A stretch of 64,000 nt of DNA from Pseudomonas alkylphenolica (GTDB lineage Bacteria > Pseudomonadota > Gammaproteobacteria > Pseudomonadales > Pseudomonadaceae), in contig NZ_CP009048.1 in NCBI RefSeq assembly GCF_000746525.1, positions 1,605,501-1,669,500 of the forward strand. Direction: 5' to 3'. Position numbers and translations under genes: made by a program. Below the pieces are notes generated by a model, which saw only the letters and a list, made by a program, of their open reading frames with translations, had not been told where the DNA came from and did no database searches. The first letter of the stretch is position 1; each line of letters opens with the position of its first letter. Of the stretch, positions 28,864 to 38,530 are shown in pieces.

Positions 28864-29678
28864 TGCACAGCTGGATCGATGGCCAGCCGGCGCAGGCAAT
28901 CAACCTGCAAAGCCGTGCGCTGGCCTACGGCGATGGTCTGTTCGAGACCATCGCGGTCAGGGCCGGTCGGCCATCGTTGCTCGAGTACCATCTCGAGCGC
29001 CTGGCGCTGGGTTGCCAGCGCCTGGCGATCAGCGCCGATCATGGCCTGATTCGCGACGAGCTATGCCGTTACGCCAGCCTGCTGGATGACGGTGTACTCA
29101 AACTGATTCTCGTCCGTGGTGACAGCCAGCGTGGCTATGCGCCTGCCGCTGGCGCGGCACCACGGCGTATCCTGCAGGGCAGTCCCTTGCCCGTTTATCC
29201 TGCCCAGCATGCCGAGCACGGGGTTCGTCTTTTTTCCTGTAGCACTCGTCTGGCGGAACAACCGCTGCTGGCCGGGCTCAAACACCTCAATCGACTTGAA
29301 CAGGTGCTGGCGCGTGCCGAATGGCAGGATGCCGAGCATGCTGAAGGATTGATGCGCGATGTTTCCGGTCGCATCATCGAAGGGGTCTACAGCAATCTGT
29401 TCCTGGTGCGCGGTGCTGAGCTGCTGACGGCTGATCTGAGCCGCTGTGGCGTGGCCGGGGTCATGCGCGCGGCCTTGATCGAGCACGCGGCAAAGGCCGG
29501 GATTGCGCTGCGCATTACCGATCTGTCCCTGCAGGACCTGGAGCAGGCTGACGAAGTCTTCGTCTGCAACAGCGTCTACGGTGTCTGGCCAGTGCGTGCT
29601 TTTGCATCGCTGAACTGGTCGCCGGGTCCGCTCACCCGTAAACTGCAGGCCATTGCCCGTACGTTACTGGATACCTGA
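28863..29678 (+). CDS. pabC: Aminodeoxychorismate lyase
   Basis: A 271-residue class IV PLP enzyme that makes p-aminobenzoate for folate. LAYGDGLFETI near 20-30, the PLP lysine in GLKHLNRLEQVLA near 140 and the EGVYSNLFLV segment near 180 are family hallmarks. The start overlaps the fabF stop by one base. The fabF-pabC-mltG-tmk-holB order is shared by most gammaproteobacteria. Confidence 0.95.
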   Translation: MHSWIDGQPAQAINLQSRALAYGDGLFETIAVRAGRPSLLEYHLERLALGCQRLAISADHGLIRDELCRYASLLDDGVLKLILVRGDSQRGYAPAAGAAPRRILQGSPLPVYPAQHAEHGVRLFSCSTRLAEQPLLAGLKHLNRLEQVLARAEWQDAEHAEGLMRDVSGRIIEGVYSNLFLVRGAELLTADLSRCGVAGVMRAALIEHAAKAGIALRITDLSLQDLEQADEVFVCNSVYGVWPVRAFASLNWSPGPLTRKLQAIARTLLDT

Positions 29679-29681
29679 TTT

Positions 29682-30830
29682 GTGAGACGTAAATTCTTGG
29701 TGCTGCTGGAAACCGGTTTGATTCTGGCAGGCCTGATCCTGGGTTTTTCAGCCTGGAAAGTGAATTCGGCGCTGGAGCAGACCCTGCACGTTAGCCAGGA
29801 GCAATTGCTCGACGTGCCCACGGGTACCAACCCCAACCGCATGTTCTATCGCATGGAGAGTCAGGGCCTGCTGGACGATGCCTTCTGGTTGCGTCTGTAC
29901 TGGCGCTTCAACATGGCGGGGGTGCCGCTGCACACCGGCGAGTACCGCATGACCCCGGGCATGACCGTACGCGACCTGTTCGAGGTCTGGCGTCGTGGCG
30001 ATGTCGTGCAGTACAGCCTGACCCTGGTCGAAGGCTGGAACTTCCGTCAGGTGCGCTCGGCGTTGGCCAAGCATGAAAAAATCAAGCAGACCCTCGATGG
30101 CCTCAGCGATGCCGAGGTGATGGACGAACTCGGTCACCCGGGGGTGTTCCCTGAAGGGCGTTTTTTCCCTGATACCTATCGCTTCGTACGCGGCATGACC
30201 GATGTCGAGTTCCTCCAGCAAGCCTATGCGCGCCTGGATGAAGTGCTGGCCAAGGAGTGGGCGGAGCGTCCTGCTGACCTGCCGTATCGTGACCCGTACC
30301 AGGCGCTGATCATGGCGTCGCTGGTGGAGAAGGAAACCGGCGTGCCGCAGGAGCGCGGTCAGATCGCCGGGGTGTTCGTGCGTCGCATGCGCATCGGCAT
30401 GTTGCTGCAGACCGACCCGACAGTGATCTACGGCATGGGGGAGCGTTACAACGGCAAGATCACCCGCGCCGACCTGCGCGAACCGACGCCGTACAACACC
30501 TATACCAATGCTGGCCTGCCGCCGACCCCGATTGCCATGGTCGGACGTGAAGCCATTCACGCAGCCTTGAACCCGACGCCGGGCAGCAGTCTGTACTTCG
30601 TCGCCCGTGGCGATGGTAGTCATATCTTCTCCGACGACCTGGATGCGCACAATTCGGCGGTCCGCGAGTACCAGATCAAGCGCCGTGCCGATTACCGTTC
30701 GAGCCCGGCACCGGTGACTGAATCCGAGCCTGAGCCCGAGGCCGGGCCGCAGTCATCGGAACCCACTGAGGCTATCCCGGAGCCGTTGCCTGAAGCGTCG
30801 GCGCCAGCCACTGAAACCTCTTCGCAATGA
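29682..30830 (+). CDS. mltG: Endolytic murein transglycosylase
   Basis: A 382-residue inner-membrane enzyme that cleaves nascent glycan strands. One transmembrane helix (about 5-25) is followed by a LysM-like subdomain (about 80-105) and the YceG domain. The catalytic glutamate is in ASLVEKETG near 222, and QTDPTVIYG, PYNTYTNAGLPPTPI and YFVARGDGSHIFS follow. The tail after about residue 335 is rich in E, P and S, disordered, and longer than in E. coli. The start is a GTG three bases after the pabC stop. Confidence 0.95.
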   Translation: MRRKFLVLLETGLILAGLILGFSAWKVNSALEQTLHVSQEQLLDVPTGTNPNRMFYRMESQGLLDDAFWLRLYWRFNMAGVPLHTGEYRMTPGMTVRDLFEVWRRGDVVQYSLTLVEGWNFRQVRSALAKHEKIKQTLDGLSDAEVMDELGHPGVFPEGRFFPDTYRFVRGMTDVEFLQQAYARLDEVLAKEWAERPADLPYRDPYQALIMASLVEKETGVPQERGQIAGVFVRRMRIGMLLQTDPTVIYGMGERYNGKITRADLREPTPYNTYTNAGLPPTPIAMVGREAIHAALNPTPGSSLYFVARGDGSHIFSDDLDAHNSAVREYQIKRRADYRSSPAPVTESEPEPEAGPQSSEPTEAIPEPLPEASAPATETSSQ

Positions 30831-30840
30831 TCAACTGTAA

Positions 30841-32461
<1,621 letters not shown>

Positions 32462-32504
32462 GCCGGGCTGCCCCTTTATTTCTTTTCAGTGTTGTCATCT
32501 GCCC

Positions 32505-33284
32505 ATGCTTGTAGATTCCCATTGCCATCTCGATCGTCTCGACCTCACCGCTCACCAGGGTTCTCTGGATGCGGCCCTTGAGGCTGCCCGCGCCCGTGGT
32601 GTCGGCCACTTCTTGTGCATCGGCGTCAGTGCCGACAACGCCAAGGCGGTCAAAGACCTGAGCGAGCGTTACAGCGACGTTGACTGCTCGGTAGGCATCC
32701 ATCCGCTGGACCTGACTCCCGACGGTGCGCCGCCGCTGGAGTGGCTGCTCAAGGAGCTTGAGCACCGGCATGTGGTGGCCATCGGTGAAACCGGGCTGGA
32801 TTATCACTACGAGCCAGAAGCGGCCGAGGTGCAGCAGGAGTCCTTCCGCCTGCACCTGCAGGCTGCGCAGACTACCGGCAAGCCGGTGATCATCCACACC
32901 CGTGCGGCGCGTGCCGACACCCTGAACCTGTTGCGCGAAGCGGATCTGAGTCAGGCCGGTGTGCTGCATTGCTTCACCGAAGATTGGGACATGGCCAAGG
33001 CAGCGCTGGACCTTGGCTACTACATCTCGTTGTCCGGCATCGTGACCTTCCGCAATGCCGATGCCTTGCGCGACGTCGCCCGGCAAGTGCCGGCCGATCG
33101 CCTGCTGGTGGAAACCGACTCGCCTTACCTGGCGCCGATTCCGTATCGCGGTAAACCGAACCTGCCGCAGTATGTGCGGGAAGTGGCGGAGTTCGTGGCG
33201 ATGGTGCGAGGTGAAAAGTACGAGCAATTGGCGGAGCAGACCACTGCGAACTTCAAGCGTTTGTTCCCATTGGCGCGTCTGTAG
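32505..33284 (+). CDS. TatD family hydrolase (YcfH type)
   Basis: A 259-residue metal-dependent hydrolase/DNase-like protein of the amidohydrolase fold. Metal ligands are visible in DSHCHLD (3-9), GETGLDYHY near 93-100, VIIHTRAA near 127-134, LHCFTED near 153 and ETDSPYLAP near 203-211. The form fits YcfH, the TatD paralogue next to holB. No Shine-Dalgarno is visible before its ATG, so it may depend on readthrough from holB. It is PA2959-like. Confidence 0.92.
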   Translation: MLVDSHCHLDRLDLTAHQGSLDAALEAARARGVGHFLCIGVSADNAKAVKDLSERYSDVDCSVGIHPLDLTPDGAPPLEWLLKELEHRHVVAIGETGLDYHYEPEAAEVQQESFRLHLQAAQTTGKPVIIHTRAARADTLNLLREADLSQAGVLHCFTEDWDMAKAALDLGYYISLSGIVTFRNADALRDVARQVPADRLLVETDSPYLAPIPYRGKPNLPQYVREVAEFVAMVRGEKYEQLAEQTTANFKRLFPLARL

Positions 33285-33305
33285 GAACTGCTCTAGTGGG
33301 GCTTC

Positions 33306-33378
33306 GGTGGGGGCGGGCTTGTCCCGCGATGACGCCGGAGCAGCTAGCATCGCATCGCGGGGCAAGCCCGCTCCCACC
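33306..33378. repeat. REP pair downstream of tatD
   Basis: Inverted REP copies (GGTGGGGGCGGGCTTGTCCC ... / ... GGGGCAAGCCCGCTCCCACC) are separated by about 22 bp. They lie between tatD and the oppositely oriented sRNA terminator. Confidence 0.9.
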
Positions 33379-33411
33379 GGGTATCAAGGCACCACAGCAG
33401 GAATCTCAGGC

Positions 33412-33448
33412 AAAAAAAAACCCGGGTTCTGGGGGGTGAATCCGGGTT
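33412..33448 (-). terminator. Terminator of the sRNA
   Basis: On the minus strand the stem AACCCGG / CCGGGTT, with further ATTC/GAA pairing and a C-rich loop, is followed by nine T. It is oriented for transcription coming from the sRNA or from the aminotransferase gene upstream. Confidence 0.85.
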
Positions 33449-33531
33449 AAGACCATTAGGAGTAAAACAAAGGTACGCGGTCCCTGAGCACCTTTATCGG
33501 CGCGCCACTTGGGGGGATGCGCCACGCCAAC
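33412..33531 (-). ncRNA. rgsA: Probable RgsA-type small RNA
   Basis: The stretch between tatD and the next gene holds no ORF but has an sRNA architecture on the minus strand. A -10 element, CAATACTT (about 33537-33544), resembles the sigma-S CTATACTT consensus; the predicted start is about 33528-33531. A GC-rich body of about 80 nt follows, then a strong terminator with nine T. The length is about 120 nt. In P. aeruginosa the RpoS-dependent sRNA RgsA (P16, PA2958.1) lies at the same place, next to the TatD gene, and has about this length. I rely on locus, size and promoter type; I could not align the sequence. The exact ends are uncertain by about 5 nt. Confidence 0.65.
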
Positions 33532-33621
33532 ACCTGAAGTATTGGTCAGGATTGGCGGGCTGCCAGCGGCTATTGCTCGTTTTTTAAACAGATTTGGAAT
33601 ACGGCCACGGCTGCTGAGCAC

Positions 33622-34755
33622 TCATCGCTCTGCAATCTGCCGCACAATTGCCAGAGTTTCGTCGATTACCTGCCTGGGCGTGTAGAAATGCGGGGAAAAG
33701 CGCACGCCAGGCCCGCGAGTAATGCATACGACCTGTTCCTGCTTCAGGCGATGATAGGCGTCGGCGTTATCCACCCCGGCGATACTGAACGAAACGATGC
33801 CGGAGCGGCGCTGCGGATCTTCCGGGCTGTGCAGTTGAACCCCGGGAATAGCCGCCAGCCCTTCATAGAGCCACTGCACCCGCTCTGCGAGCAGCGTCGA
33901 TACCTGTTCCATCCCCACTTCTTCCAGCAGCGACAGGCTGGCGTCCAGTGCCGCCGCGCCGAGCATGTTCGGGCTGCCGCATTCAAAGCGCCGGGCACTG
34001 CGGGCCGGCTCCCACTCGGTGCGGGTGTAGTCGCCCATGTGTTCGAGCATGTGCCAGCCGTATTCGCTGAGCTTCAGTTGTGGGCGAACCTCGGCGCGGC
34101 AATAGAAAACGCCGAGGCCTTCCGGGCCAAGCATCCATTTGTGACCATCAGCCATGGCGAAGTCGCACTGATAGGCTTGCACGTCGAAGGGCAGGGCGCC
34201 CAGTTGCTGAATGGCATCGATGCAGAACAGCACGTTGCGCTCACGACAACCCTGGCCGAGCCGCACCAGGTCCAGGCGCAGGCCGCTGGCGAACTGCACG
34301 GCGCTGATCGCCAGCAGGCGCACGCGCGGGCTGCAGGCGGCCAGCAGATCGGCTTCCGGATCCTGCCCCTTGAGGCTCACCTGGATCACTTCTACGCCCC
34401 GGTCGGCCAAGGCTTCCCAGACGATGCGGTTGGAGGGGAACTCTTCATCGCTGATGACGATCCGGTCACCGGCCTGCCAATCAATACCGAAAGCAACGAA
34501 CGAAAGGGCCTCTGAGGTGTTCTTGACCAAGGCGATGTCATCGGTCGATGGTGCGTTGGTCAGGCGCATCAGGCGTTCGCGCAGGCGTTGCTCCATCGCC
34601 ATCCAGTGCGGATAGTCCCTGGCACCGAGCCAAACGTTTTCGTTGGCAAAGCGCGCAACGGCCTGGCTGGCCCTTCTTGGCCAGGGAGCGACGGCCGCGT
34701 GGTTCAGGTAGCGAAGGCCCGGAGCCTGTTCAAACTCATCAAGAAACATAGACAT
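33622..34755 (-). CDS. Class V aminotransferase (cysteine desulfurase-like)
   Basis: A 377-residue PLP enzyme. YLNHAAVAPWP near 16-26 is the substrate-side motif, and VKNTSEALSF near 76-85 and CIDAIQQLGALP near 170-181 bind the cofactor. MADGHKWMLGPEG near 195-207 carries the Schiff-base lysine. FECGSPNML near 254 is the family's G-[ST]-x-N loop. It lacks the flexible cysteine loop of true IscS/NifS desulfurases, so aminotransferase or isopenicillin-epimerase-like activity is equally possible; the substrate is unknown. It is divergent from the TetR gene across 72 bp and may be a target of that regulator. Confidence 0.87.
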   Translation of the reverse strand: MSMFLDEFEQAPGLRYLNHAAVAPWPRRASQAVARFANENVWLGARDYPHWMAMEQRLRERLMRLTNAPSTDDIALVKNTSEALSFVAFGIDWQAGDRIVISDEEFPSNRIVWEALADRGVEVIQVSLKGQDPEADLLAACSPRVRLLAISAVQFASGLRLDLVRLGQGCRERNVLFCIDAIQQLGALPFDVQAYQCDFAMADGHKWMLGPEGLGVFYCRAEVRPQLKLSEYGWHMLEHMGDYTRTEWEPARSARRFECGSPNMLGAAALDASLSLLEEVGMEQVSTLLAERVQWLYEGLAAIPGVQLHSPEDPQRRSGIVSFSIAGVDNADAYHRLKQEQVVCITRGPGVRFSPHFYTPRQVIDETLAIVRQIAER

Positions 34756-34827
34756 GGTCGGATGATCCGTGCATTTTGGCGCAAGTTAGGCATAATAACC
34801 GGCTTCGATTTTGATCCAGTCCTTCTT

Positions 34828-35466
34828 ATGCAGAAAGAACCTCGTAAGGTCCGTGAGTTTCGTCGCCGTGAGCAAGAAATTCTCGATACCGCGCTCAAGC
34901 TGTTTCTCGAACAGGGTGAAGACAGTGTCACCGTCGAGATGATCGCTGATGCAGTCGGTATCGGCAAAGGCACGATCTACAAGCATTTCAAATCCAAGGC
35001 GGAGATCTACCTGCGCCTGATGCTCGACTACGAGCGCGATTTGAACGAACTGTTGCACTCTGCCGATGTTGATCGCGACAAGGAAGCCCTGTCGCGTGCC
35101 TACTTCGAATTCCGCATGCGCGATCCGCAGCGTTACCGCTTGTTCGACCGCCTCGAAGAGAAGGTGGTCAAGGGCAACCAGGTGCCGGAGATGGTCGAGG
35201 AGCTGCACAAGATCCGTGCCTCCAATTTCGACCGTCTGACCTTGCTGATCAAAGGTCGCATCAGCGAAGGCAAGCTCGAAGATGTGCCGCCGTACTTCCA
35301 CTACTGCGCCGCCTGGGCGCTGGTGCATGGCGCGGTGGCGCTGTATCACTCGCCGTTCTGGAGCAACGTGCTGGAGGACCAGGAAGGCTTTTTCCAGTTC
35401 CTGATGGATATCGGCGTGCGTATGGGCAACAAGCGCAAGCGTGACCCGGACGCCACCGGCAGCTGA
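34828..35466 (+). CDS. TetR-family transcriptional regulator (PA2957-like)
   Basis: A 212-residue repressor-type protein. A basic N-terminus (MQKEPRKVREFRRREQ) leads into the TetR helix-turn-helix, with the recognition part ADAVGIGKGTIYKHFKSK at about 36-53. The ligand domain of about 140 residues and a basic tail (GNKRKRDPDATGS) follow. The ATG at 34828 is the conserved start; the ORF runs far upstream into the divergent aminotransferase and there is no Shine-Dalgarno for earlier codons. The ligand is unknown. Conservation at this place beside tatD and moaA suggests a core function. Confidence 0.88.
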   Translation: MQKEPRKVREFRRREQEILDTALKLFLEQGEDSVTVEMIADAVGIGKGTIYKHFKSKAEIYLRLMLDYERDLNELLHSADVDRDKEALSRAYFEFRMRDPQRYRLFDRLEEKVVKGNQVPEMVEELHKIRASNFDRLTLLIKGRISEGKLEDVPPYFHYCAAWALVHGAVALYHSPFWSNVLEDQEGFFQFLMDIGVRMGNKRKRDPDATGS

Positions 35467-35530
35467 CCTGTTCGGCAGTCGAACGAAACTACTGGCGTGG
35501 CCCCCGCAGGAATATACTCAGGTATGAGGC

Positions 35531-35564
35531 TTGCAAAAACCTGATTTTTGAGTCAGGTTTTGCA
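35531..35564. promoter_or_regulatory. Hairpin in the moaA leader
   Basis: An imperfect 12-bp inverted repeat (TGCAAAAACCTGA / TCAGGTTTTGCA, one bulge, 8-nt loop) lies 30 bp before the moaA start and about 12 bp after a possible -10 (TATACT, 35513-35518). It has no T-run directly after it, so it could be an operator or a leader hairpin rather than a terminator of tetR. Confidence 0.5.
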
Positions 35565-35593
35565 GGCCCGATTCATCCATGCCGGAGTCATCC

Positions 35594-36562
35594 ATGATCG
35601 TCGACCGCCAAGGCAGGCGTTTTCGCAATTTGCGTGTCAGCCTGACCGCTGCCTGCAACTACGCCTGCACCTATTGCGTGCCGGACGGCAAGCGTCTGGT
35701 GGCGGCCCTGGATGAGCTGTCTGCCGAGGCCATGGCCCGCGCTGTGGCCTACCTGATCGAAGCAGCCGGCATCGAGCGTTTGCGCATTACCGGTGGCGAG
35801 CCGCTGGTCAGCCCCAAGCTTGAAACCTTTCTGACTTCGGTCGCAGGCCTTGGCCTGGATGAAATCAGCCTGACCACCAATGGCCAGTTACTGTCGCGCA
35901 AACTGCCATTGCTGCGTGCGGCCGGTATCCGCCGCCTCAACGTTTCCCTCGATACCCTTGATCCTGATGCTTTCCGGCGTATTGCCCGTGGTGGCGACCT
36001 GGCCACTGTGCTCGATGGCATGGAGCAGGCCACAGCGGCCGGGATGAAAATCAAGGTCAACATGGTGCCGTTGCGCGGACAGAACTTCGATCAAGTGGTG
36101 CCGCTGCTTGAGTACTGCCTGGCCCGCGGCTACGAGCTGCGTTTTATCGAATTGATGCGCATGGGCCACCTGGCTCGTGACAGCAATGCCTTCCTGCAGC
36201 AGTTCGTCAGTCTCGAACACTTGCTGCAGTTGATCGGCGAGCGTTACGAATACCTGCAGGCCAATGCGCCGGTGGATGCCACCGCACTGCGCTATCAGAT
36301 CCCCGGCCAGGGCTACTTTGGCGTGATCGCCAACGAAAGCGTACCGTTTTGCCGGACCTGTTCACGCTTGCGCCTGTCGTCCACCGGCTGGCTGCATGGC
36401 TGCCTGTCGTCGAGCAACCGTCACTATATCGGCGACTTGCTCGACAAGCCGCGTCACCAGGCCTTGCCGGCGCTGCAGGGGTTGCTGGTCAAGGCCCTTG
36501 GCGACAAGCAGCCGGTGGCATTTTCCGGTGGCGCAACGGTGATGAAAATCATCGGTGGCTAA
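35594..36562 (+). CDS. moaA: GTP 3',8-cyclase (molybdenum cofactor biosynthesis)
   Basis: A 322-residue radical-SAM enzyme for the first step of molybdopterin synthesis. The SAM cluster motif CNYACTYC is near 19-26 (C-x3-C-x2-C), GGEPLV near 69-74, and the second cluster in CRTCSRLRLSSTGWLHGC near 255-272. The protein ends in the essential Gly-Gly. I choose the ATG at 35594 because GGAG lies 6 nt upstream; an ATG at 35579 in frame has none. No other mo genes are nearby, so this may be one of two moaA copies, as in P. aeruginosa. Confidence 0.94.
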   Translation: MIVDRQGRRFRNLRVSLTAACNYACTYCVPDGKRLVAALDELSAEAMARAVAYLIEAAGIERLRITGGEPLVSPKLETFLTSVAGLGLDEISLTTNGQLLSRKLPLLRAAGIRRLNVSLDTLDPDAFRRIARGGDLATVLDGMEQATAAGMKIKVNMVPLRGQNFDQVVPLLEYCLARGYELRFIELMRMGHLARDSNAFLQQFVSLEHLLQLIGERYEYLQANAPVDATALRYQIPGQGYFGVIANESVPFCRTCSRLRLSSTGWLHGCLSSSNRHYIGDLLDKPRHQALPALQGLLVKALGDKQPVAFSGGATVMKIIGG

Positions 36563-36628
36563 GACTGGCGCAAAAGCTGCATCTGTCAGCTGTTCGCCGG
36601 TTTTCCGTCACCGGCCACTGGAGGATAG

Positions 36629-37234
36629 ATGCGTAGCCTGGTTTTGCTGCTGGCGCTGATGGCGCTGGGCGGCTGTATGAATGTCAGCGATATGGGCGAG
36701 GGTGTCCGTTATCACATGAGTGATGCCGGTCTGCTCGATCACAGTGATACCCGCCGTTCGCTGTCGGTGCGCCTGCAGCCTGATTCATTCATTTACATTG
36801 GTCAGGGTGCCTTCGTCCCTCCCGGCAAGGGGCCTTATCCACGGCCCAACGTGGTGGCAGAGGAAGCCTTCAAGGGCTTTATCGAGTACTTCCCCATGGT
36901 CCGTCGCGCTCAGGGGCCGCTGGGGCTGGAACAGGCCCTGGTCGAGGCGCGTGGAGTGGGTGCGCATTACTTGCTCTATGCGCGCTTTGCCCGCACCGAT
37001 GACCGTATCGGCAATGGCGATGAATGGTATGACGAGCAGGCAGTCGACCGCCTGGGCATCGATACCGGTGTGATCCAGTTGATGCTCATCGAAACCAATA
37101 CCCGCTACCTGATCGATACCACACGGATCAACAGCCGTGGCGGAATGCTGACGTTTCACGACAACACGCCGGAAGATTTGCTAGGGCCGCCGCTTGAGGA
37201 TTACGCTCGTAGCCTTTTGGGCATGAGTCGTTGA
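36629..37234 (+). CDS. DUF4823 lipoprotein
   Basis: A 201-residue protein with a lipoprotein signal peptide: a hydrophobic stretch at 3-14 and the lipobox ALGGC, with C16 as the lipidated residue. The residues after it are Met-Asn, which would allow outer-membrane sorting. The body matches the DUF4823 family ([30 protein letters not shown]). Function is unknown. It is 66 bp after moaA and 10 bp before the DUF1285 gene, with which it probably forms an operon. Confidence 0.88.
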   Translation: MRSLVLLLALMALGGCMNVSDMGEGVRYHMSDAGLLDHSDTRRSLSVRLQPDSFIYIGQGAFVPPGKGPYPRPNVVAEEAFKGFIEYFPMVRRAQGPLGLEQALVEARGVGAHYLLYARFARTDDRIGNGDEWYDEQAVDRLGIDTGVIQLMLIETNTRYLIDTTRINSRGGMLTFHDNTPEDLLGPPLEDYARSLLGMSR

Positions 37235-37244
37235 GGAGAGGGTG

Positions 37245-37805
37245 ATGACCGATACCGGCAAGGCCATTGATCTGCTGGCGCAGATTCCCAAATCCGAAAA
37301 GGGGCTGCCACCGGTGCATCTGTGGAGCCCGGACTTCTGTGGCGATATCGACATGCGTATCGCCCGTGACGGTACCTGGTACTACCTGGGCACGCCGATC
37401 GGGCGCAAGCCGATGGTGCGGTTGTTCTCCACCATCATTCGCCGCGACGGCGACGATTATTTCCTGGTGACGCCGGTGGAAAAGGTCGGCATCAAGGTCG
37501 ACGATGCGCCATTTGTTGCCGTCAGCCTTGAAGTCGAAGGTGAGGGGGAGCAGCAGGTACTGCGCTTCACCAGCAATGTCGAGGATCAGGTCGAAGCAGG
37601 CCCCGAGCACCCTTTGCGTTTCGAAATCGATGCGCAGACCCAGGAGCCATCGCCCTATGTGCATATGCGCAGCAACCTTGAGGCGCTGATCCATCGCAAT
37701 GTGTTTTATCAGCTGGTGGAGCTGGCCGTACCGCAGCAGATTGCCGGGGAGCAATGGCTGGGGGTCTGGAGCAGCGGCACCTTCTATCCTATTGGTCGCA
37801 GCTGA
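37245..37805 (+). CDS. DUF1285 family protein
   Basis: A 186-residue soluble protein. The segment [18 protein letters not shown] near 21-38 and [20 protein letters not shown] near 44-63 are the hallmark of DUF1285, a two-barrel fold of unknown role. The ATG at 37245 follows GGAGAG at 5-6 nt; the GTG one codon earlier is less well placed. No signal peptide or catalytic motif is seen. Confidence 0.88.
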   Translation: MTDTGKAIDLLAQIPKSEKGLPPVHLWSPDFCGDIDMRIARDGTWYYLGTPIGRKPMVRLFSTIIRRDGDDYFLVTPVEKVGIKVDDAPFVAVSLEVEGEGEQQVLRFTSNVEDQVEAGPEHPLRFEIDAQTQEPSPYVHMRSNLEALIHRNVFYQLVELAVPQQIAGEQWLGVWSSGTFYPIGRS

Positions 37806-37895
37806 TTAGCCTCCGCGTTTTTCCCCGAATTGGCGCTTTTTACCTCGTGGTGGCCGGCATAACCTGCCGCTATTCCCCATCACGAGGCAGTGTCA

Positions 37896-38318
37896 ATGAA
37901 ACCGCGTCTGTTACCTGTCAGCACCCTGATCGTCGCTAGCCTGTTTACCCTGCCGGGCGCTTGGGCCCATGGTCCGGAGCCGGGCCAGGAGGCGGTCAAG
38001 ATCCTGCAAGAGCAATTACCGAGCAATGCCGCTGGCAAGAAAGCCATCATGCTCACGGTCAGTTATGCACCAGGACAGAAGTCCGTGGCGCATCAACATC
38101 CGGGGGCAGTCATGGCTTATGTGCTCGAAGGCACGGTGGTGTCCCAGCTCAAGGGCGAGCCCAAGCCGGTGACTTACAAGGCGGGTGAGTTCTGGTACGA
38201 AGCGCCGGGGTCGGTGCACCTGGTGTCTTACAACGCCAGTGAGACAAAGCCGGCAAAATTGCTGGTGTGGTCGCTGGTGGATGAGCAGCGGCCAGTGACC
38301 GAGCCTTATCAGCCGTAG
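37896..38318 (+). CDS. Exported cupin-domain protein
   Basis: A 140-residue protein with a Sec signal peptide (about 1-23, cleavage after AWA) and a single cupin domain. The first cupin motif appears as AHQHPGAVMAYVLEG (two histidines and a later glutamate), and the second as PGSVHLVSYN with the third histidine. A mononuclear metal site is therefore plausible. I choose the ATG at 37896, 8 nt after GAGG; a GTG at 37890 is an alternative. Substrate and role are unknown. A terminator follows. Confidence 0.85.
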   Translation: MKPRLLPVSTLIVASLFTLPGAWAHGPEPGQEAVKILQEQLPSNAAGKKAIMLTVSYAPGQKSVAHQHPGAVMAYVLEGTVVSQLKGEPKPVTYKAGEFWYEAPGSVHLVSYNASETKPAKLLVWSLVDEQRPVTEPYQP

Positions 38319-38347
38319 GGCAGGGTAAAGCACGAGAGGCTGAAACG

Positions 38348-38386
38348 AAAAAACCTCCAGTGCTCAGCGCAGCTGGAGGTTTTTCA
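38348..38386. terminator. Terminator between cupin gene and tRNA-Asn
   Basis: The stem AAAAAACCTCCAG / CTGGAGGTTTTT with an 11-13 nt loop can end transcription of the cupin gene on the plus strand and of tRNA-Asn on the minus strand, since it has A and T runs on both sides. Confidence 0.88.
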
Positions 38387-38392
38387 AGTGTT

Positions 38393-38468
38393 TGGCTCCG
38401 CGACCAGGACTCGAACCTGGGACCCAATGATTAACAGTCATTTGCTCTACCGACTGAGCTATCGCGGA
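38393..38468 (-). tRNA. tRNA-Asn (anticodon GTT)
   Basis: A 76-nt cloverleaf on the minus strand, TCCGCGA acceptor to encoded CCA. The anticodon stem ATGAC... carries the loop CTGTTAA (anticodon GTT), and the T-arm has GGTTCGAGTCC. It ends 6 bp from a bidirectional terminator. Confidence 0.97.
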
Positions 38469-38530
38469 ATCTGTGGCGTATCTTACTGATTGCTAAGGGG
38501 AAGTCAAGCCTCCCCCGTGCAATTCAGTGA

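Noticed and set aside
35579..35594. Longer moaA start at 35579
   Set aside because: No Shine-Dalgarno precedes it, whereas GGAG lies 6 nt before the ATG at 35594 and the family N-terminus begins there.
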